Below, one piece after another: positions 1-8,962 of a DNA stretch of 64,000 nucleotides (positions within the stretch are counted from its first letter, which is position 1; each line of letters starts with the position of its first letter). The notes under the pieces are model-generated. The model was not told the origin of the DNA. It was given only the letters and a program-made list of their open reading frames with translations, and made no database searches. The DNA is taken from the NCBI GenBank assembly GCA_052084925.1, contig JBQDEV010000005.1, forward strand, positions 124,001 to 188,000, read 5' to 3'. The DNA is from CmP2 sp052084925 (GTDB lineage Bacteria; Actinomycetota; Actinomycetes; Actinomycetales; Micrococcaceae). Made by a program: the position numbers and the translations under genes.

Positions 1-615
1 GCGCACCGTGGACTCTGAGGCCCGCTCGATGCTCGCATTCGGCGGGGCCGTGGTGGGCTCGGCCGGGGTGGGCGGCGCCTGCACGGGCAGCGCCAGCTCC
101 GGCACCATGTGCGCGTCCAGCAGCTCCGAGCGCAGCTGGGTGAAGAAGCCCTGGGTGGCCTCCGGGGTGAGCGAGTTGACGGCGCTGATCACCTTGGACT
201 GCTTGATGGCGGTGGTCATCGCGGGCACACCGAGTTGGGCCAGCGAGTAGGAGACCATGGAGATCATCACGGCGGCGATGGCGGTGTTGATCCCGGCCCC
301 GAGTACCTTGTCGATGGCCCGCAGCGCGGGCTGGTTGACGCGCAGCCGCACCGCGCGTCCCAGGGCGCCGCCGATAAACCAGCCCAGAGTCACCAGCAGC
401 AGCACCGAGGCCCAGACGGCGGTCAGCCGCCACCCGGGCGAGGGCACCTGGGTCATGATCCACGGCACCAGGAAGAACGCGGAGATCCCGCCGGCGATGA
501 AGCCGACCATGCGCCCGGCCGTGATCCAGAGTCCGCGGCGGTATCCGTGCACGAGGAACACGGCGAGTGCGAGCAGCATCACCAGGTCGAGCAGGGTCAG
601 GCCGAACAGTTCCAT
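1..615 (-). CDS. marP: MarP-family membrane serine protease, N-terminal part (cut by window start)
   Basis: Reading leftward from an ATG at 615, 205 codons stay open to the window edge, so the C-terminal part is missing. The visible part has about four hydrophobic segments, starting with MELFGLTLLDLVMLLALAVF, and is of the CvpA (colicin V production) type. It then runs into a Pro/Ala/Thr-rich linker near residues 175-195. CvpA-like anchors of this kind precede the extracytoplasmic trypsin-like protease of MarP, known in Mycobacterium for acid and oxidative stress resistance. The neighbour supports this, because marP lies close to crp in many Actinobacteria. A GGAGGA ribosome site lies just upstream. 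The protease domain is outside the window, so a plain CvpA-family protein cannot be excluded. Confidence 0.75.
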   Translation of the reverse strand, partial: MELFGLTLLDLVMLLALAVFLVHGYRRGLWITAGRMVGFIAGGISAFFLVPWIMTQVPSPGWRLTAVWASVLLLVTLGWFIGGALGRAVRLRVNQPALRAIDKVLGAGINTAIAAVMISMVSYSLAQLGVPAMTTAIKQSKVISAVNSLTPEATQGFFTQLRSELLDAHMVPELALPVQAPPTPAEPTTAPPNASIERASESTVR

Positions 616-885
616 CCGCCCTCCTCCTCTGATCCGTGCCGATGTGGCTCATCCGCTGTTCACTGCGCGCGATCCGCGGTGCAGAATCGGGCGCAAAGTC
701 ACCTTGAAAGGCTATCGTTTCAACCTGAACGGTCCCGAGGAGCCACGCACACGGAGTCTGGGTGTTCAATGTGAACCCGGGCACCCACGGCCTCGGCGGT
801 GGACGTCCCGGGCGAAAATAAGACAGTATGTTAGGGATGTCACCAGCCGTGTGCACCACGGCCGAGAATTGAGAGGACCCCCACC
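616..885. promoter_or_regulatory. marP-crp divergent intergenic region
   Basis: These 270 bases separate divergent marP and crp and should hold both promoters. The only conspicuous structure is an inverted repeat TTGAAA-N8-TTTCAA at 704-723. I did not find a convincing TGTGA-N6-TCACA Crp site or a clear -10/-35 pair. The crp start has a purine-rich ribosome site (GAGAGGA) around 869-875. Confidence 0.4.
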
Positions 886-1563
886 ATGGATTTGGACGTT
901 CTGCGCACCGCGCCGTTGTTCACCCACCTCGACGACGACGTTTTCGCAGCGCTGACCGCGGAACTCACCGAGGTCGAGCTGTCGCGCGGCGCCTCCGCCT
1001 TCCACGAAGGCGATGCCGGCGATCAGCTGTACGTCATCCTGTCGGGCAAGATCAAGCTGGGACGCACCGCGTCGGACGGCCGTGAGAACCTGCTGGCCAT
1101 TCTCGGCCCCGGCGAGGTCTTCGGCGAGATGGCGCTGTTCAACCCCGCACCGCGCACCGCCACGGCCACCGCCGTGTCAGCCACCCGCCTGGCCGGGCTG
1201 CGCCACGAAAATCTGCGCAAGGTCATCCAGTCCACCCCCGAGGTGTCGATGCAGCTGCTGGGCGCTCTGGCCCGCCGCCTGTCGAAGACCAACGAGTCGC
1301 TGGCCGACCTGGTCTTCTCGGATGTGCCCGGCCGCGTGGCCAAGGCCATCCTGGACCTGGCCGACCGCTTCGGTCGCCCCGCCGCCGATGGGCTGCTGGT
1401 CGCCCACGACCTGACGCAGGAAGAGCTGGCCCAGCTGGTCGGCGCTTCCCGCGAGACCGTGAACAAGGCGCTGGCCGAGTTTGTGCAGCGCGGCTGGCTG
1501 CGCCTGGAGAACCGCGCGGTCGTCGTGCTGGATCTGCAGCGCATGCGTCAGCGCGCCGGCTAA
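886..1563 (+). CDS. crp: Crp/Fnr-family transcription regulator (GlxR/Crp type)
   Basis: The 225-residue protein has the length and architecture of actinobacterial Crp/GlxR, a cyclic-nucleotide-responsive global regulator of carbon and redox metabolism. Residues about 10-120 form the cAMP-binding beta-roll, including the phosphate-binding stretch GEVFGEMALFNPAPRTATA. The C-terminal winged helix carries the recognition region LTQEELAQLVGASRETVNKA. No Fe-S cysteine cluster of Fnr type is visible, which favours Crp. It is monocistronic, divergent from marP and convergent with ridA, from which it is separated by a perfect 22-bp hairpin. The arrangement near marP, DUF4177, ridA and ponA matches the conserved actinobacterial locus. 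Family assignment is secure; whether it binds cAMP in this organism is inferred. Confidence 0.93.
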   Translation: MDLDVLRTAPLFTHLDDDVFAALTAELTEVELSRGASAFHEGDAGDQLYVILSGKIKLGRTASDGRENLLAILGPGEVFGEMALFNPAPRTATATAVSATRLAGLRHENLRKVIQSTPEVSMQLLGALARRLSKTNESLADLVFSDVPGRVAKAILDLADRFGRPAADGLLVAHDLTQEELAQLVGASRETVNKALAEFVQRGWLRLENRAVVVLDLQRMRQRAG

Positions 1564-1601
1564 TCAGACTGAATCCGGCGTCATATAACGACACTGAGAT
1601 C

Positions 1602-1650
1602 AACGAAGCGGGGTCCGCACCAGATGCACTGGTGCGGACCCCGCTTCGTT
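1602..1650. terminator. Bidirectional hairpin between crp and ridA
   Basis: A perfect 22-bp inverted repeat (arms 1602-1623 and 1629-1650, 5-nt loop ATGCA) fills the gap between the convergent crp and ridA genes. It has no clear T-tract, which is common for terminators in high-GC Actinobacteria. Position and symmetry suggest it terminates both transcripts. Confidence 0.85.
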
Positions 1651-1662
1651 CGTGTCTGAGAA

Positions 1663-2133
1663 TCAGGCGTATTCGACCACGATCTCGACCTCGACCGGGG
1701 AATCCAGGGGCAGCACGGCGACGCCGACGGCCGAACGCGCATGCACGCCGGCCTCGCCGAACACCTCACCGAGCAGCTCGGAAGCGCCGTTGATGACCTG
1801 CGGCTGGCCAGTGAAGGCCGGGTCGGAGGACACGAAGCCGACGACCTTGACCACCCGGGTCACCCGGGCGAGATCACCGATCACGGACTTCACGGCAGCC
1901 AGGGCATTCACCGCGCAGCGCGCGGCAAGCTCCTTCGCCTGCTCGGGAGACACCTCCGCGCCCACCTTGCCGGTGGCCGGCAGCGCGCCGTCAACGAACG
2001 GCAGTTGCCCGGAGGTGTAGACGAGGGTGCCCTGGGTGACGGCGGGAACATAGGCAGCGACCGGGGCGGCGACCGCGGGCAGCTCGATACCGAGCTGCTT
2101 CAGCTGTTCTTCGGGGTGATTCGTCTCGCTCAT
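1663..2133 (-). CDS. RidA/YjgF family protein (enamine/imine deaminase type)
   Basis: The 156-residue product (MSETNHPEEQLKQLG...) belongs to the RidA/YjgF superfamily, whose best known members hydrolyse reactive 2-aminoacrylate-type enamines. Family features are the early GTLVYTSGQLPFVDG stretch, the central helix with AARCAVNALAAVKSVIGDL, and the C-terminal beta strand SPVEVEIVVEYA. The reading frame extends upstream to 2319, but that extension overlaps the DUF4177 gene and is compositionally odd. The ATG at 2133 overlaps the DUF4177 stop codon as ATGA, so translational coupling fixes the start. This DUF4177-RidA pair near crp is conserved in Actinobacteria. It may be one of the longer RidA subfamilies whose substrate is unknown. 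Confidence 0.88.
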   Translation of the reverse strand: MSETNHPEEQLKQLGIELPAVAAPVAAYVPAVTQGTLVYTSGQLPFVDGALPATGKVGAEVSPEQAKELAARCAVNALAAVKSVIGDLARVTRVVKVVGFVSSDPAFTGQPQVINGASELLGEVFGEAGVHARSAVGVAVLPLDSPVEVEIVVEYA

Positions 2134-2300
2134 GACTCCTGCTTCGGTCGCTTCATGTAGGCCACGGGGTTGGAGCCGTCGGGACCAGGGATGACGGCGA
2201 CGAGCTCGTAGCCCTCGTCGCCCCACTGGTCGAGGATCTGCTTGGTGGCATGGATCAAGAGGGGAACCGTCGCGTATTCCCATTTCTGTGGTGAACTCAT
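2130..2300 (-). CDS. Small DUF4177-type conserved protein
   Basis: A 56-residue ORF begins MSSPQKWEYATVPLL and continues through ILDQWGDEGYELVAVIPGP to ...MKRPKQES. The W-E-Y start and the GDEGYELVAV segment are typical of DUF4177, a small alpha/beta protein family of unknown function. In Actinobacteria such a gene is found directly before the RidA gene, as here, with a 4-base ATGA overlap that implies co-translation. The two genes form an operon that runs leftward and meets crp head-on. Confidence 0.85.
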   Translation of the reverse strand: MSSPQKWEYATVPLLIHATKQILDQWGDEGYELVAVIPGPDGSNPVAYMKRPKQES

Positions 2301-2373
2301 GGCTCCACCCTAGCGGCACGGCCGGTCTCGCAACAGATCATCGGGGTGGGGTCTCGGGTCCAGGTTCGGACCG

Positions 2374-2379
2374 TACAAT
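2374..2379 (+). promoter_or_regulatory. -10 element (TACAAT) for a leaderless ponA mRNA
   Basis: TACAAT lies seven bases before the ATG at 2387. With normal start-site spacing the mRNA would begin at or next to that ATG, giving a leaderless transcript. No Shine-Dalgarno sequence precedes either candidate ATG (2378 or 2387), and the 2378 ATG lies inside the -10 hexamer. No good -35 is visible. Confidence 0.55.
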
Positions 2380-2386
2380 GGTGGCC

Positions 2387-4513
2387 ATGGCTTCATCCCG
2401 CTCACCCTTCTTTGACACCGCCACGACCCTGGGCAAGGTCGTGGCGTTCTTCGGTATCGCGGCCCTGTGCGGTGCGCTGGCCGCAGGGCTCATGCTGCCG
2501 CTGGGCATGGTGGGCGGTGCTGCCGCGAACACCGGCAGCGAGCTGCTGGACAACCTGCCGGCTGAGTTGCAGGAGGAGCCTCTCTCCCTGCCGTCGAAGG
2601 TTGTGGCTGCCGACGGCACGGTGCTGGCGAACTTCTATGCCGAAGACCGCACCCCGGTGAGCCTGGATGAGATCTCCCCACACATGCAGGACGCGATCAT
2701 CTCCGTCGAAGATGAGCGCTTCTACGAGCATGGTGGCGTGGACGGTCAGGGCCTGGCCCGCGCCGTCGTGAATAACCTGACCACCAGCACCCAGCAGGGC
2801 GCCTCGACGCTGACCCAGCAGTACGTCAACAACGTGCTGGTCAACTACCAGAACCTCAACGACCTGCGCACCACGGTTTCCGGCCAGAAGACGGTGCCGG
2901 ACAAGCTGCGTGAGATGAAGCTCGCGGTCGCCATCGAGAAGGAGATGACCAAGGACGAGATCCTCGAGGGCTACCTCAACATCGTCCTGTTCTCCGGTCG
3001 CGTGTACGGTGTGGAGGCCGCTTCGCGCTACTTCTTCAACAAGAACGCTGCCGACCTGAACATCCAGGAGTCGGCGCTGCTGGCGGGCATGGTGCAGTCG
3101 CCCAACGCCCTGAACCCGCTCACCAACCCGGAGGCGGCCCAGTCCCGCCGGGACACCGTGCTCTACACGATGTTGAACAACGAGAAGATCACCCGCGAGG
3201 AATACGACGAGGCGGTCGCCTCCGAGATCGTCACCGATGAGACCCCCATGCGCTCCGGTTGCGTGTCCTCGGTCGCTGGCTCGGCTTACTTCTGCGACTA
3301 CGTGCAGCGCCAGATTCTCGCCGATCCTGCTTTCGGCCCCGACGCCGACGCCCGTCAGCGACTGCTCGACCGCGGCGGCCTGACCATCAAGACCACTCTG
3401 GACCTGGACCTGCAGCGGGTGGCCGCCGAACAGGCCAACCAGTCCGTGCCGCGCGACGAGAGTAGCGACATCGGCGCCGCTCTGGTGACCGTAGAACAGA
3501 ACACCGGCAACATTCGGGCCATGGCTCAGAACACCGCCTACATCGGCGACGACGAGAACGGTCACACCACACTGAATTTCAACGTGGACCAGCAGTGGGG
3601 CGGCGGCAACGGTTTCCAGGCCGGTTCGACGCTGAAGCCCTTCGTCGCCCTCGCCTGGTTGGGCGCCGGTAATACCATGCGCGACCAGGTCGATGCGTCC
3701 CGCGATTTCTATGCCAACGGCACCGCCTTCCCGGCCTACTGCCGGGAGAACGGCAACAGTTACATCAACAACGATCGCTACTACCCTGAAGAAGGCGAGA
3801 GCGGTTGGAAGGTGATGAACGCCATCGGCGATATGAAGAACCGCATGCGCATGGACTACGGCCTCTACTGGTCGATCAACACCGCGACCGTCGCCGCTGC
3901 GCATGAAACCGACCTGTGTGCGATCACGGATCTGACCACCGCTGCCGGAATCACCAATGCCGGCAATGGTGAGCCGCTCGATCCGCAGAACCCCTCCTTC
4001 GTTCTCGGCGCCTACGAAGTGGCTCCGATGACCATGGCGTCTGCCTATTCCACTCTGGGATCCGGCGGAACCTACTGCGAGCCCCGGGCCATCACTGAAG
4101 TGACCGATTCGCGTGGCAACAGCTACGAGGTGCCCCCCACCCAGTGCAATTCGAACGCACTGAATTCTGAGGACATCTCCGAGCTCAACCACACGCTCAA
4201 GGCGATCGCCGACGAGCGCATCGCGCAGGGGTCGATCAGCTACGACATCGCCGGCAAGACCGGTACCAACAACACCCAGTCATCCGGTTGGTTCATCGGC
4301 TACACCTCTGAGCTGACCACCGCCTCCTGGGTCGGGAACTACCGGAGCCTCCAGGGCATCACCGGACGCACCATCGGCGGAGTCACCTACGACGACGCCT
4401 GGGGCTCGCTCATCGCCGGTCCGATGTGGGTGGACTACATGAGCCAGGTGGCGGACAAGTACGAGACGAACAACCTGCCCGACACCGGCACCGGCAGCCC
4501 GCGCGCCCGGTGA
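2387..4513 (+). CDS. ponA: Class A penicillin-binding protein (transglycosylase/transpeptidase)
   Basis: A bifunctional peptidoglycan synthase of 708 residues. After a short cytoplasmic tail and one N-terminal membrane helix comes a GT51 glycosyltransferase domain with EDERFYEHGG (about residue 107) and QGASTLTQQ. The transpeptidase domain has the active-site motif GSTLK (Ser414, Lys417), SIN in YWSINTATV, and KTGT at 624. There is no C-terminal PASTA domain, unlike several actinobacterial PonA2 proteins. The start at 2387 is chosen because a TACAAT -10 box would make it leaderless; 2378 is the alternative. The downstream metallophosphoesterase overlaps its stop codon, an arrangement shared with the mycobacterial ponA2 locus. 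Confidence 0.93.
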   Translation: MASSRSPFFDTATTLGKVVAFFGIAALCGALAAGLMLPLGMVGGAAANTGSELLDNLPAELQEEPLSLPSKVVAADGTVLANFYAEDRTPVSLDEISPHMQDAIISVEDERFYEHGGVDGQGLARAVVNNLTTSTQQGASTLTQQYVNNVLVNYQNLNDLRTTVSGQKTVPDKLREMKLAVAIEKEMTKDEILEGYLNIVLFSGRVYGVEAASRYFFNKNAADLNIQESALLAGMVQSPNALNPLTNPEAAQSRRDTVLYTMLNNEKITREEYDEAVASEIVTDETPMRSGCVSSVAGSAYFCDYVQRQILADPAFGPDADARQRLLDRGGLTIKTTLDLDLQRVAAEQANQSVPRDESSDIGAALVTVEQNTGNIRAMAQNTAYIGDDENGHTTLNFNVDQQWGGGNGFQAGSTLKPFVALAWLGAGNTMRDQVDASRDFYANGTAFPAYCRENGNSYINNDRYYPEEGESGWKVMNAIGDMKNRMRMDYGLYWSINTATVAAAHETDLCAITDLTTAAGITNAGNGEPLDPQNPSFVLGAYEVAPMTMASAYSTLGSGGTYCEPRAITEVTDSRGNSYEVPPTQCNSNALNSEDISELNHTLKAIADERIAQGSISYDIAGKTGTNNTQSSGWFIGYTSELTTASWVGNYRSLQGITGRTIGGVTYDDAWGSLIAGPMWVDYMSQVADKYETNNLPDTGTGSPRAR

Positions 4514-5418
4514 TCCGGCACCCGCTCGCCGTCGGCGTCCTCACCGCAGCCACCCTCGCCGCCGCCACCGCGGCCTACGGTGTCTATGAGACGCGCCGAT
4601 TCACGGTGCGGCGGGAAACCCTGCCCCTGCTCCCGGCCGGGGCAGCGCCGATCCGGGTGTTGCACCTCTCCGACATCCATCTGATGCCCCGCGACACGGC
4701 CAAGCTGGCCTGGCTGCGCGGACTCGATGCGCAACTCCAGCCCGACCTGGTGATCAACACCGGGGACAACATCGGATCCGCCGCCTCCATCCCGCTACTG
4801 CTGGACGCCCTGGAACCACTGCTCTCCCGCCCCGGGGTGTTCGTGCCCGGCTCCAACGACTACTACGCGCCGAAACCGCTGATCAACCCGTTCAAATACT
4901 TCTCGGGCCCCTCCTCCACCGGACTACAGCGCGAACAACGCGAAGAATTGGCCCGCCGACGTCTGCCCAGCAGCACGCTGTTCGCCGCCTTTGAACACAC
5001 CGGCTGGCTGAACCTCACCAACACCACGGCCCGGATGCAGATCGGTGCCACCGAGATCGGCTTCGCCGGCACCGACGACCCGCACCTGGACCTAGACCGG
5101 TGGCCCGGCTTCGACGCGGACTCCCCCGCCCTGCGCCTGGGCGTCACCCACGCCCCCTACCGGCGCGTGCTGGACGCGATGCGTGACGACGGAGCCGATG
5201 CAATGTTCGCCGGGCACACGCACGGCGGCCAGGTCTGCCTACCGTTCTACGGTGCGCTGGTGACCAACTGCGACTTACCCACCCGCTACGCCTCCGGGCT
5301 GCACCACTGGCACGGTACCCCGTTCAACGTCTCCGCTGGTATCGGGGCCGCCCCCGCCGCTCCCGTGCGGATCGCCTGCCGCCCGGAAGCCGTCGTCGTC
5401 GATCTTGTTGCCCCATGA
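4510..5418 (+). CDS. Membrane-anchored metallophosphoesterase
   Basis: The GTG at 4510 overlaps the ponA stop codon (GTGA) and gives 302 residues. A hydrophobic segment near residues 5-22 suggests an N-terminal anchor. Calcineurin-type metal ligands are visible: HLSDIH (Asp55, His57), NTGDN, PGSNDYY where most relatives have GNHD, VTHAP, and AGHTHGGQ (His236, His238). The family contains YkuE-like phosphoesterases; the natural substrate is not known from sequence. Its conserved place after ponA suggests a role at the cell envelope, which is inference. The start of the next gene overlaps its stop codon, so the two may be co-transcribed. Confidence 0.88.
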   Translation: MIRHPLAVGVLTAATLAAATAAYGVYETRRFTVRRETLPLLPAGAAPIRVLHLSDIHLMPRDTAKLAWLRGLDAQLQPDLVINTGDNIGSAASIPLLLDALEPLLSRPGVFVPGSNDYYAPKPLINPFKYFSGPSSTGLQREQREELARRRLPSSTLFAAFEHTGWLNLTNTTARMQIGATEIGFAGTDDPHLDLDRWPGFDADSPALRLGVTHAPYRRVLDAMRDDGADAMFAGHTHGGQVCLPFYGALVTNCDLPTRYASGLHHWHGTPFNVSAGIGAAPAAPVRIACRPEAVVVDLVAP

Positions 5419-7145
5419 GCACCAGCCCGAACAGCACCACGAGCAGCGAACGCAGCATCTGGCAGGCCGTCGCCCGCCTCAGCCCCTACCTCGAGGGCGT
5501 GCGCTGGCGCTGGCGACTCGGACTGGCCGCAGCCCTCGGCGCCTCCCTGGTGGCACTGGTCATCCCCCAGGTCATCCAGCACCTGGTGAACTCCATCGTG
5601 CACGCCGGCTCCGCCCAGGTGTGGACCGCGGCCGCCGTGATGGCCGGACTGGGGATCGCCGAGGCCGGACTCATCTACGCCCGCCGGTTCTTCGTGCTGC
5701 CCCCGGCCGCCGACGTCGAAACGCGCGCCCGCGTCACCCTCTACCGGCGCCTGCAGCGGCTGCCTCTGGCCTTCCACGACGCCTGGCCCTCCGGGCAGCT
5801 GCTCTCCCGTGCCGTGTCCGATCTGAACCTGCTGCGCCGATGGATCGCCTTCGGCACCATCATGTTCATCGTCTCAGTCGTCACCATCCTCGTCGGCATG
5901 GGTCTGATGTTTTCACTCTCCTGGCAGCTGGCGCTGATCTATCTACTCGGCGCGCTACCCATCATGTGGCGCTCCTTCGGCTTCCGCCTCGACTTCCGGG
6001 CCGCCTCGCGCCTCTCCCAGGACCAGGCTGGCGATTTGGCCACCACGGTCGAGGAATCCGTGCACGGGATCCGGGTGCTCAAGGCCTTCGGTCGCAGCGG
6101 TGAGGCCCTCGACGGGTTCCGCAGCCAGGCCGACACCCTGCGCGGCACCGAAGTGCACAAAGCCGCCGTGCTCTCCCAGTTCATCGGCCTGGTGGTGGCC
6201 CTGCCCGAGATCGTGCTCGGCATCGGACTCGCCCTCGGGCTGTATCTGACTGCCGACGGGCAACTGACCGTCGGCGCCCTGGCCGCCTTCTTCGCCACCG
6301 CCATGGTGCTCGCCGGGCCCGTGGAATCGGTGGGCCAGCTGATGGGCATGGCGCTCTCCGCCAAGACGGCGATCGATCGGCACATCGAGGTGATGGAGCA
6401 GCCCGCCGTCCTCGAACCCGAGCACCCGCAGACCCCGCCCCGGAGCGGCAGCCTCGAATTCCGCGGCGCCCAGTTCCAGTACGCCGACGCGGAGACCGGC
6501 GCAGCGCCGCTGTTCACCGTGGACCTGACCGTGCACCCGGGCGAGACCCTGGCCCTGGTGGGCGTCACCGGCTCCGGGAAATCCACCCTGGCGCACCTGG
6601 CCCCGCGGCTCTACGACGTCACCGGCGGAGTAGTACTCGTCGACGGCGTGGACGTGCGCGCGATGAGCCTGGAGACGCTGCGCTCCCGGGTGGCCATCGC
6701 CCTGGAGGAGCCCACCCTGTTCTCGGACACGGTGCGCAACAACGTGCTGCTCGCCGCCGAGGAGGACATGCTGCACACGGCCCTGCACACCGCCCACGCC
6801 GAGTTCGTCTACGAGCTGCCCGACGGCGTGGAAGCCCAGATCGGCGAGCAGGGACTGAGCCTCTCCGGCGGCCAGCGACAGCGGCTCAGCCTGGCCCGCG
6901 CGATCGCGGCCCGGCCCGACATCCTGGTGCTCGACGATCCGCTCTCCGCCGTCGACGTGCACACCGAGGAGCTCATCACCGCTCGGCTGCGCGAGGTTCT
7001 CGCCGACACCACGGTGCTGATCGTGGCCCACCGCCGCTCCACCGTGGCCCTGGCCGACCGGGTGGCCGTGCTGCACGAGGGCCGTATCGTCGAAGTGGGC
7101 GCACCGGCCGCGATGCGCTCCGAGATCTACCGGGAGCTGCTGTGA
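5415..7145 (+). CDS. ABC exporter half-transporter, subunit with degenerate catalytic site
   Basis: The 576-residue protein is a type IV ABC exporter half: about six membrane helices (residues 25-300) followed by an ATPase domain. Walker A is GVTGSGKST from 383 and the signature LSGGQ at 483-487 is canonical. The Walker B end is LVLDDP, so the catalytic glutamate is replaced by Asp508. The Q-loop position holds Glu431 in ALEEPTLF rather than Gln. Its partner starts at a GTG overlapping this stop codon. The substitutions mark this subunit as contributing the non-hydrolysing site of a heterodimer. Substrate is unknown; drug or lipid export is typical of the family. Confidence 0.92.
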   Translation: MSTSPNSTTSSERSIWQAVARLSPYLEGVRWRWRLGLAAALGASLVALVIPQVIQHLVNSIVHAGSAQVWTAAAVMAGLGIAEAGLIYARRFFVLPPAADVETRARVTLYRRLQRLPLAFHDAWPSGQLLSRAVSDLNLLRRWIAFGTIMFIVSVVTILVGMGLMFSLSWQLALIYLLGALPIMWRSFGFRLDFRAASRLSQDQAGDLATTVEESVHGIRVLKAFGRSGEALDGFRSQADTLRGTEVHKAAVLSQFIGLVVALPEIVLGIGLALGLYLTADGQLTVGALAAFFATAMVLAGPVESVGQLMGMALSAKTAIDRHIEVMEQPAVLEPEHPQTPPRSGSLEFRGAQFQYADAETGAAPLFTVDLTVHPGETLALVGVTGSGKSTLAHLAPRLYDVTGGVVLVDGVDVRAMSLETLRSRVAIALEEPTLFSDTVRNNVLLAAEEDMLHTALHTAHAEFVYELPDGVEAQIGEQGLSLSGGQRQRLSLARAIAARPDILVLDDPLSAVDVHTEELITARLREVLADTTVLIVAHRRSTVALADRVAVLHEGRIVEVGAPAAMRSEIYRELL

Positions 7146-8938
7146 TCGGGACCTCCGGAGAAGAAGAACTCCACCTCAGCCGCGAGGACCGCCGCCATGT
7201 GCGGCGCCGCTCGCTGCGCCTGCTGGGCACCCTGGCGCGTCCCGTGGCCTGGCGGCTGTGGGTCGTCGTCGCCCTCGTGGTGATCGCCAACGCCGCCCGC
7301 GCGGCCTTCCCGCTACTGATCGCCTGGTCCATCGACGCCGGACTTCCCGCCCTGCGCGAGGGCCTGGCCACCGGGGACGCGCTGCCGGTGGCGCTGGGCA
7401 TCGGCGGCGCCTACGCCGTCACCGGGCTGGTGGCCGGGGTGGGGTTAGGCGTCTACCTGTGGCTGACCGCCCGGGTGTCCCAGGCGATGCTGCTGGCGCT
7501 GCGGGTGCAGGTCTTCGAACACACCCAGGTGCTCTCCCTGGAGTTCCACGAGCGCTACACCTCCGGAAAGGTGATCTCCCGACAGACCTCCGACCTGGAT
7601 TCGCTGCGTGAGCTGCTCGATCAGGGGGTGGCCGCGCTGGTGTCGGGGCTGATCTTCATGAGCTTCACCGCGGCCTCCATCATCCTGCTCGATCCGGCCT
7701 CCGGACTCGTGCTGGCCGGAGCGTTCATCCCGGTCGCGCTGCTGGTGCGCTGGTACCAGGTACGCTCCGAGGTCGTCTACCGGGCCACCCGCGTCTCCTC
7801 CGCCCGGGCCATCGTGCACTTCGTGGAGACCATGACCGGGATCCGCGCCGTGCAGGCCTACCGGCGCGCCCGCGACAACGACACCCGCTACACCCAGCTC
7901 GCTGAGACCTACCGCGACGACACAGTCGAATCGCTGCGCCTGTTCGGGGTGCTGCAGCCCACCATGGTGCTCATCGGCAACGCCACTGTGGTGGCCCTGC
8001 TGCTGTTCGGCGGCTTCCGGGTGGTGGCCGGGGACCTCGAGATCGGCGTGCTGGTGGCTCTGCTGCTGGCCGGCAAGCGAGTGTTCCAGCCCATGGAGCA
8101 GGTCGCCATGTTCTACTCCTCGTTCCAGTCCGCCTCTGCCGCGCTCGAGAAGGTCTCCGGGGTGCTCGAGGAGACCCCCACCGTGCAGTACCCGGAGCAT
8201 CCCACCCCGGTTCAGTCCCACGGGCACCTGTGCTTCACCGACGCCGAATTCGGCTACACCGACCGCACCGTGCTGCCGCGTTTCGACCTGGACATCCCGG
8301 CCGGCCAAACGGTGGCGGTGGTGGGTCAGACCGGGGCCGGGAAATCCACCCTGGCCAAGCTGATTGCCCGGTTCTACGACGTCACCTCCGGCAGCCTCAC
8401 CCTCGACGGGGTGGAACTGCGCGAGATCTCCCACGACCAGCTGCGCGCCGCCGTGGTGATGGTGACCCAGGAGGCGTTCCTGTTCTCCGGTTCCGCTGCT
8501 GAAAATATTGAGATCGGCCGCCCCGGGGCCACGCGCGAGGACATCGAGGCCGCGGCACGGGCGGTGGGCGCCCACGAGTTCCTCTCCGAGCTGGGTTACG
8601 ACACCGACATCTCCGCTCGCGGCGTCTCCGCCGGACAGCGTCAGCTGATCTCCTTCGCCCGCGCGTTCTTGGCCGACCCGGCGGTGCTCATCCTCGACGA
8701 AGCCACCGCTTCCCTGGATCTGCCCAGCGAGCGGGCCGTGCAGGCGGGCATGGAGCAGCTGCTGGGTGAGCGCACCGCACTGATCATCGCCCACCGGCTC
8801 TCCACCGTGCTCACCGCCGACCGGGTGCTGGTGATCGACGACGGCCGCATCGTGGAAGACGACAGCCCCCACCAGCTGCTCGCTGACGGGGGCCGCTTCG
8901 CCGAACTGCACCGGGCCTGGGAGCAGTCCCAGGGCTGA
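7142..8938 (+). CDS. ABC exporter half-transporter, partner subunit
   Basis: The 598-residue partner has six predicted membrane helices and an ATPase domain. Walker A is GQTGAGKST from residue 395, the Q-loop has a normal Gln (VTQEAF), and Walker B ends LILDEA with catalytic Glu520. Its signature motif is altered to VSAGQ (495-499) instead of LSGGQ. Paired with the upstream subunit, this SAGQ would complete the same composite site that has Asp508 and Glu431, so one ATP site is degenerate and the other intact. That is the pattern of asymmetric exporters such as TM287/288. GTG start overlaps the upstream stop. Confidence 0.92.
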   Translation: MIGTSGEEELHLSREDRRHVRRRSLRLLGTLARPVAWRLWVVVALVVIANAARAAFPLLIAWSIDAGLPALREGLATGDALPVALGIGGAYAVTGLVAGVGLGVYLWLTARVSQAMLLALRVQVFEHTQVLSLEFHERYTSGKVISRQTSDLDSLRELLDQGVAALVSGLIFMSFTAASIILLDPASGLVLAGAFIPVALLVRWYQVRSEVVYRATRVSSARAIVHFVETMTGIRAVQAYRRARDNDTRYTQLAETYRDDTVESLRLFGVLQPTMVLIGNATVVALLLFGGFRVVAGDLEIGVLVALLLAGKRVFQPMEQVAMFYSSFQSASAALEKVSGVLEETPTVQYPEHPTPVQSHGHLCFTDAEFGYTDRTVLPRFDLDIPAGQTVAVVGQTGAGKSTLAKLIARFYDVTSGSLTLDGVELREISHDQLRAAVVMVTQEAFLFSGSAAENIEIGRPGATREDIEAAARAVGAHEFLSELGYDTDISARGVSAGQRQLISFARAFLADPAVLILDEATASLDLPSERAVQAGMEQLLGERTALIIAHRLSTVLTADRVLVIDDGRIVEDDSPHQLLADGGRFAELHRAWEQSQG

Positions 8939-8962
8939 GCGGAGCGGGTCCGCCCGAGCGGC

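Noticed and set aside
837..856. Crp site upstream of crp (GTCACC...GTGTG)
   Set aside because: The half-sites do not form the TGTGA-N6-TCACA inverted repeat; autoregulation is possible but not supported here.
2402..4192. 596-residue minus-strand frame opposite ponA
   Set aside because: It is antisense to a clear class A PBP and lacks any recognisable domain.
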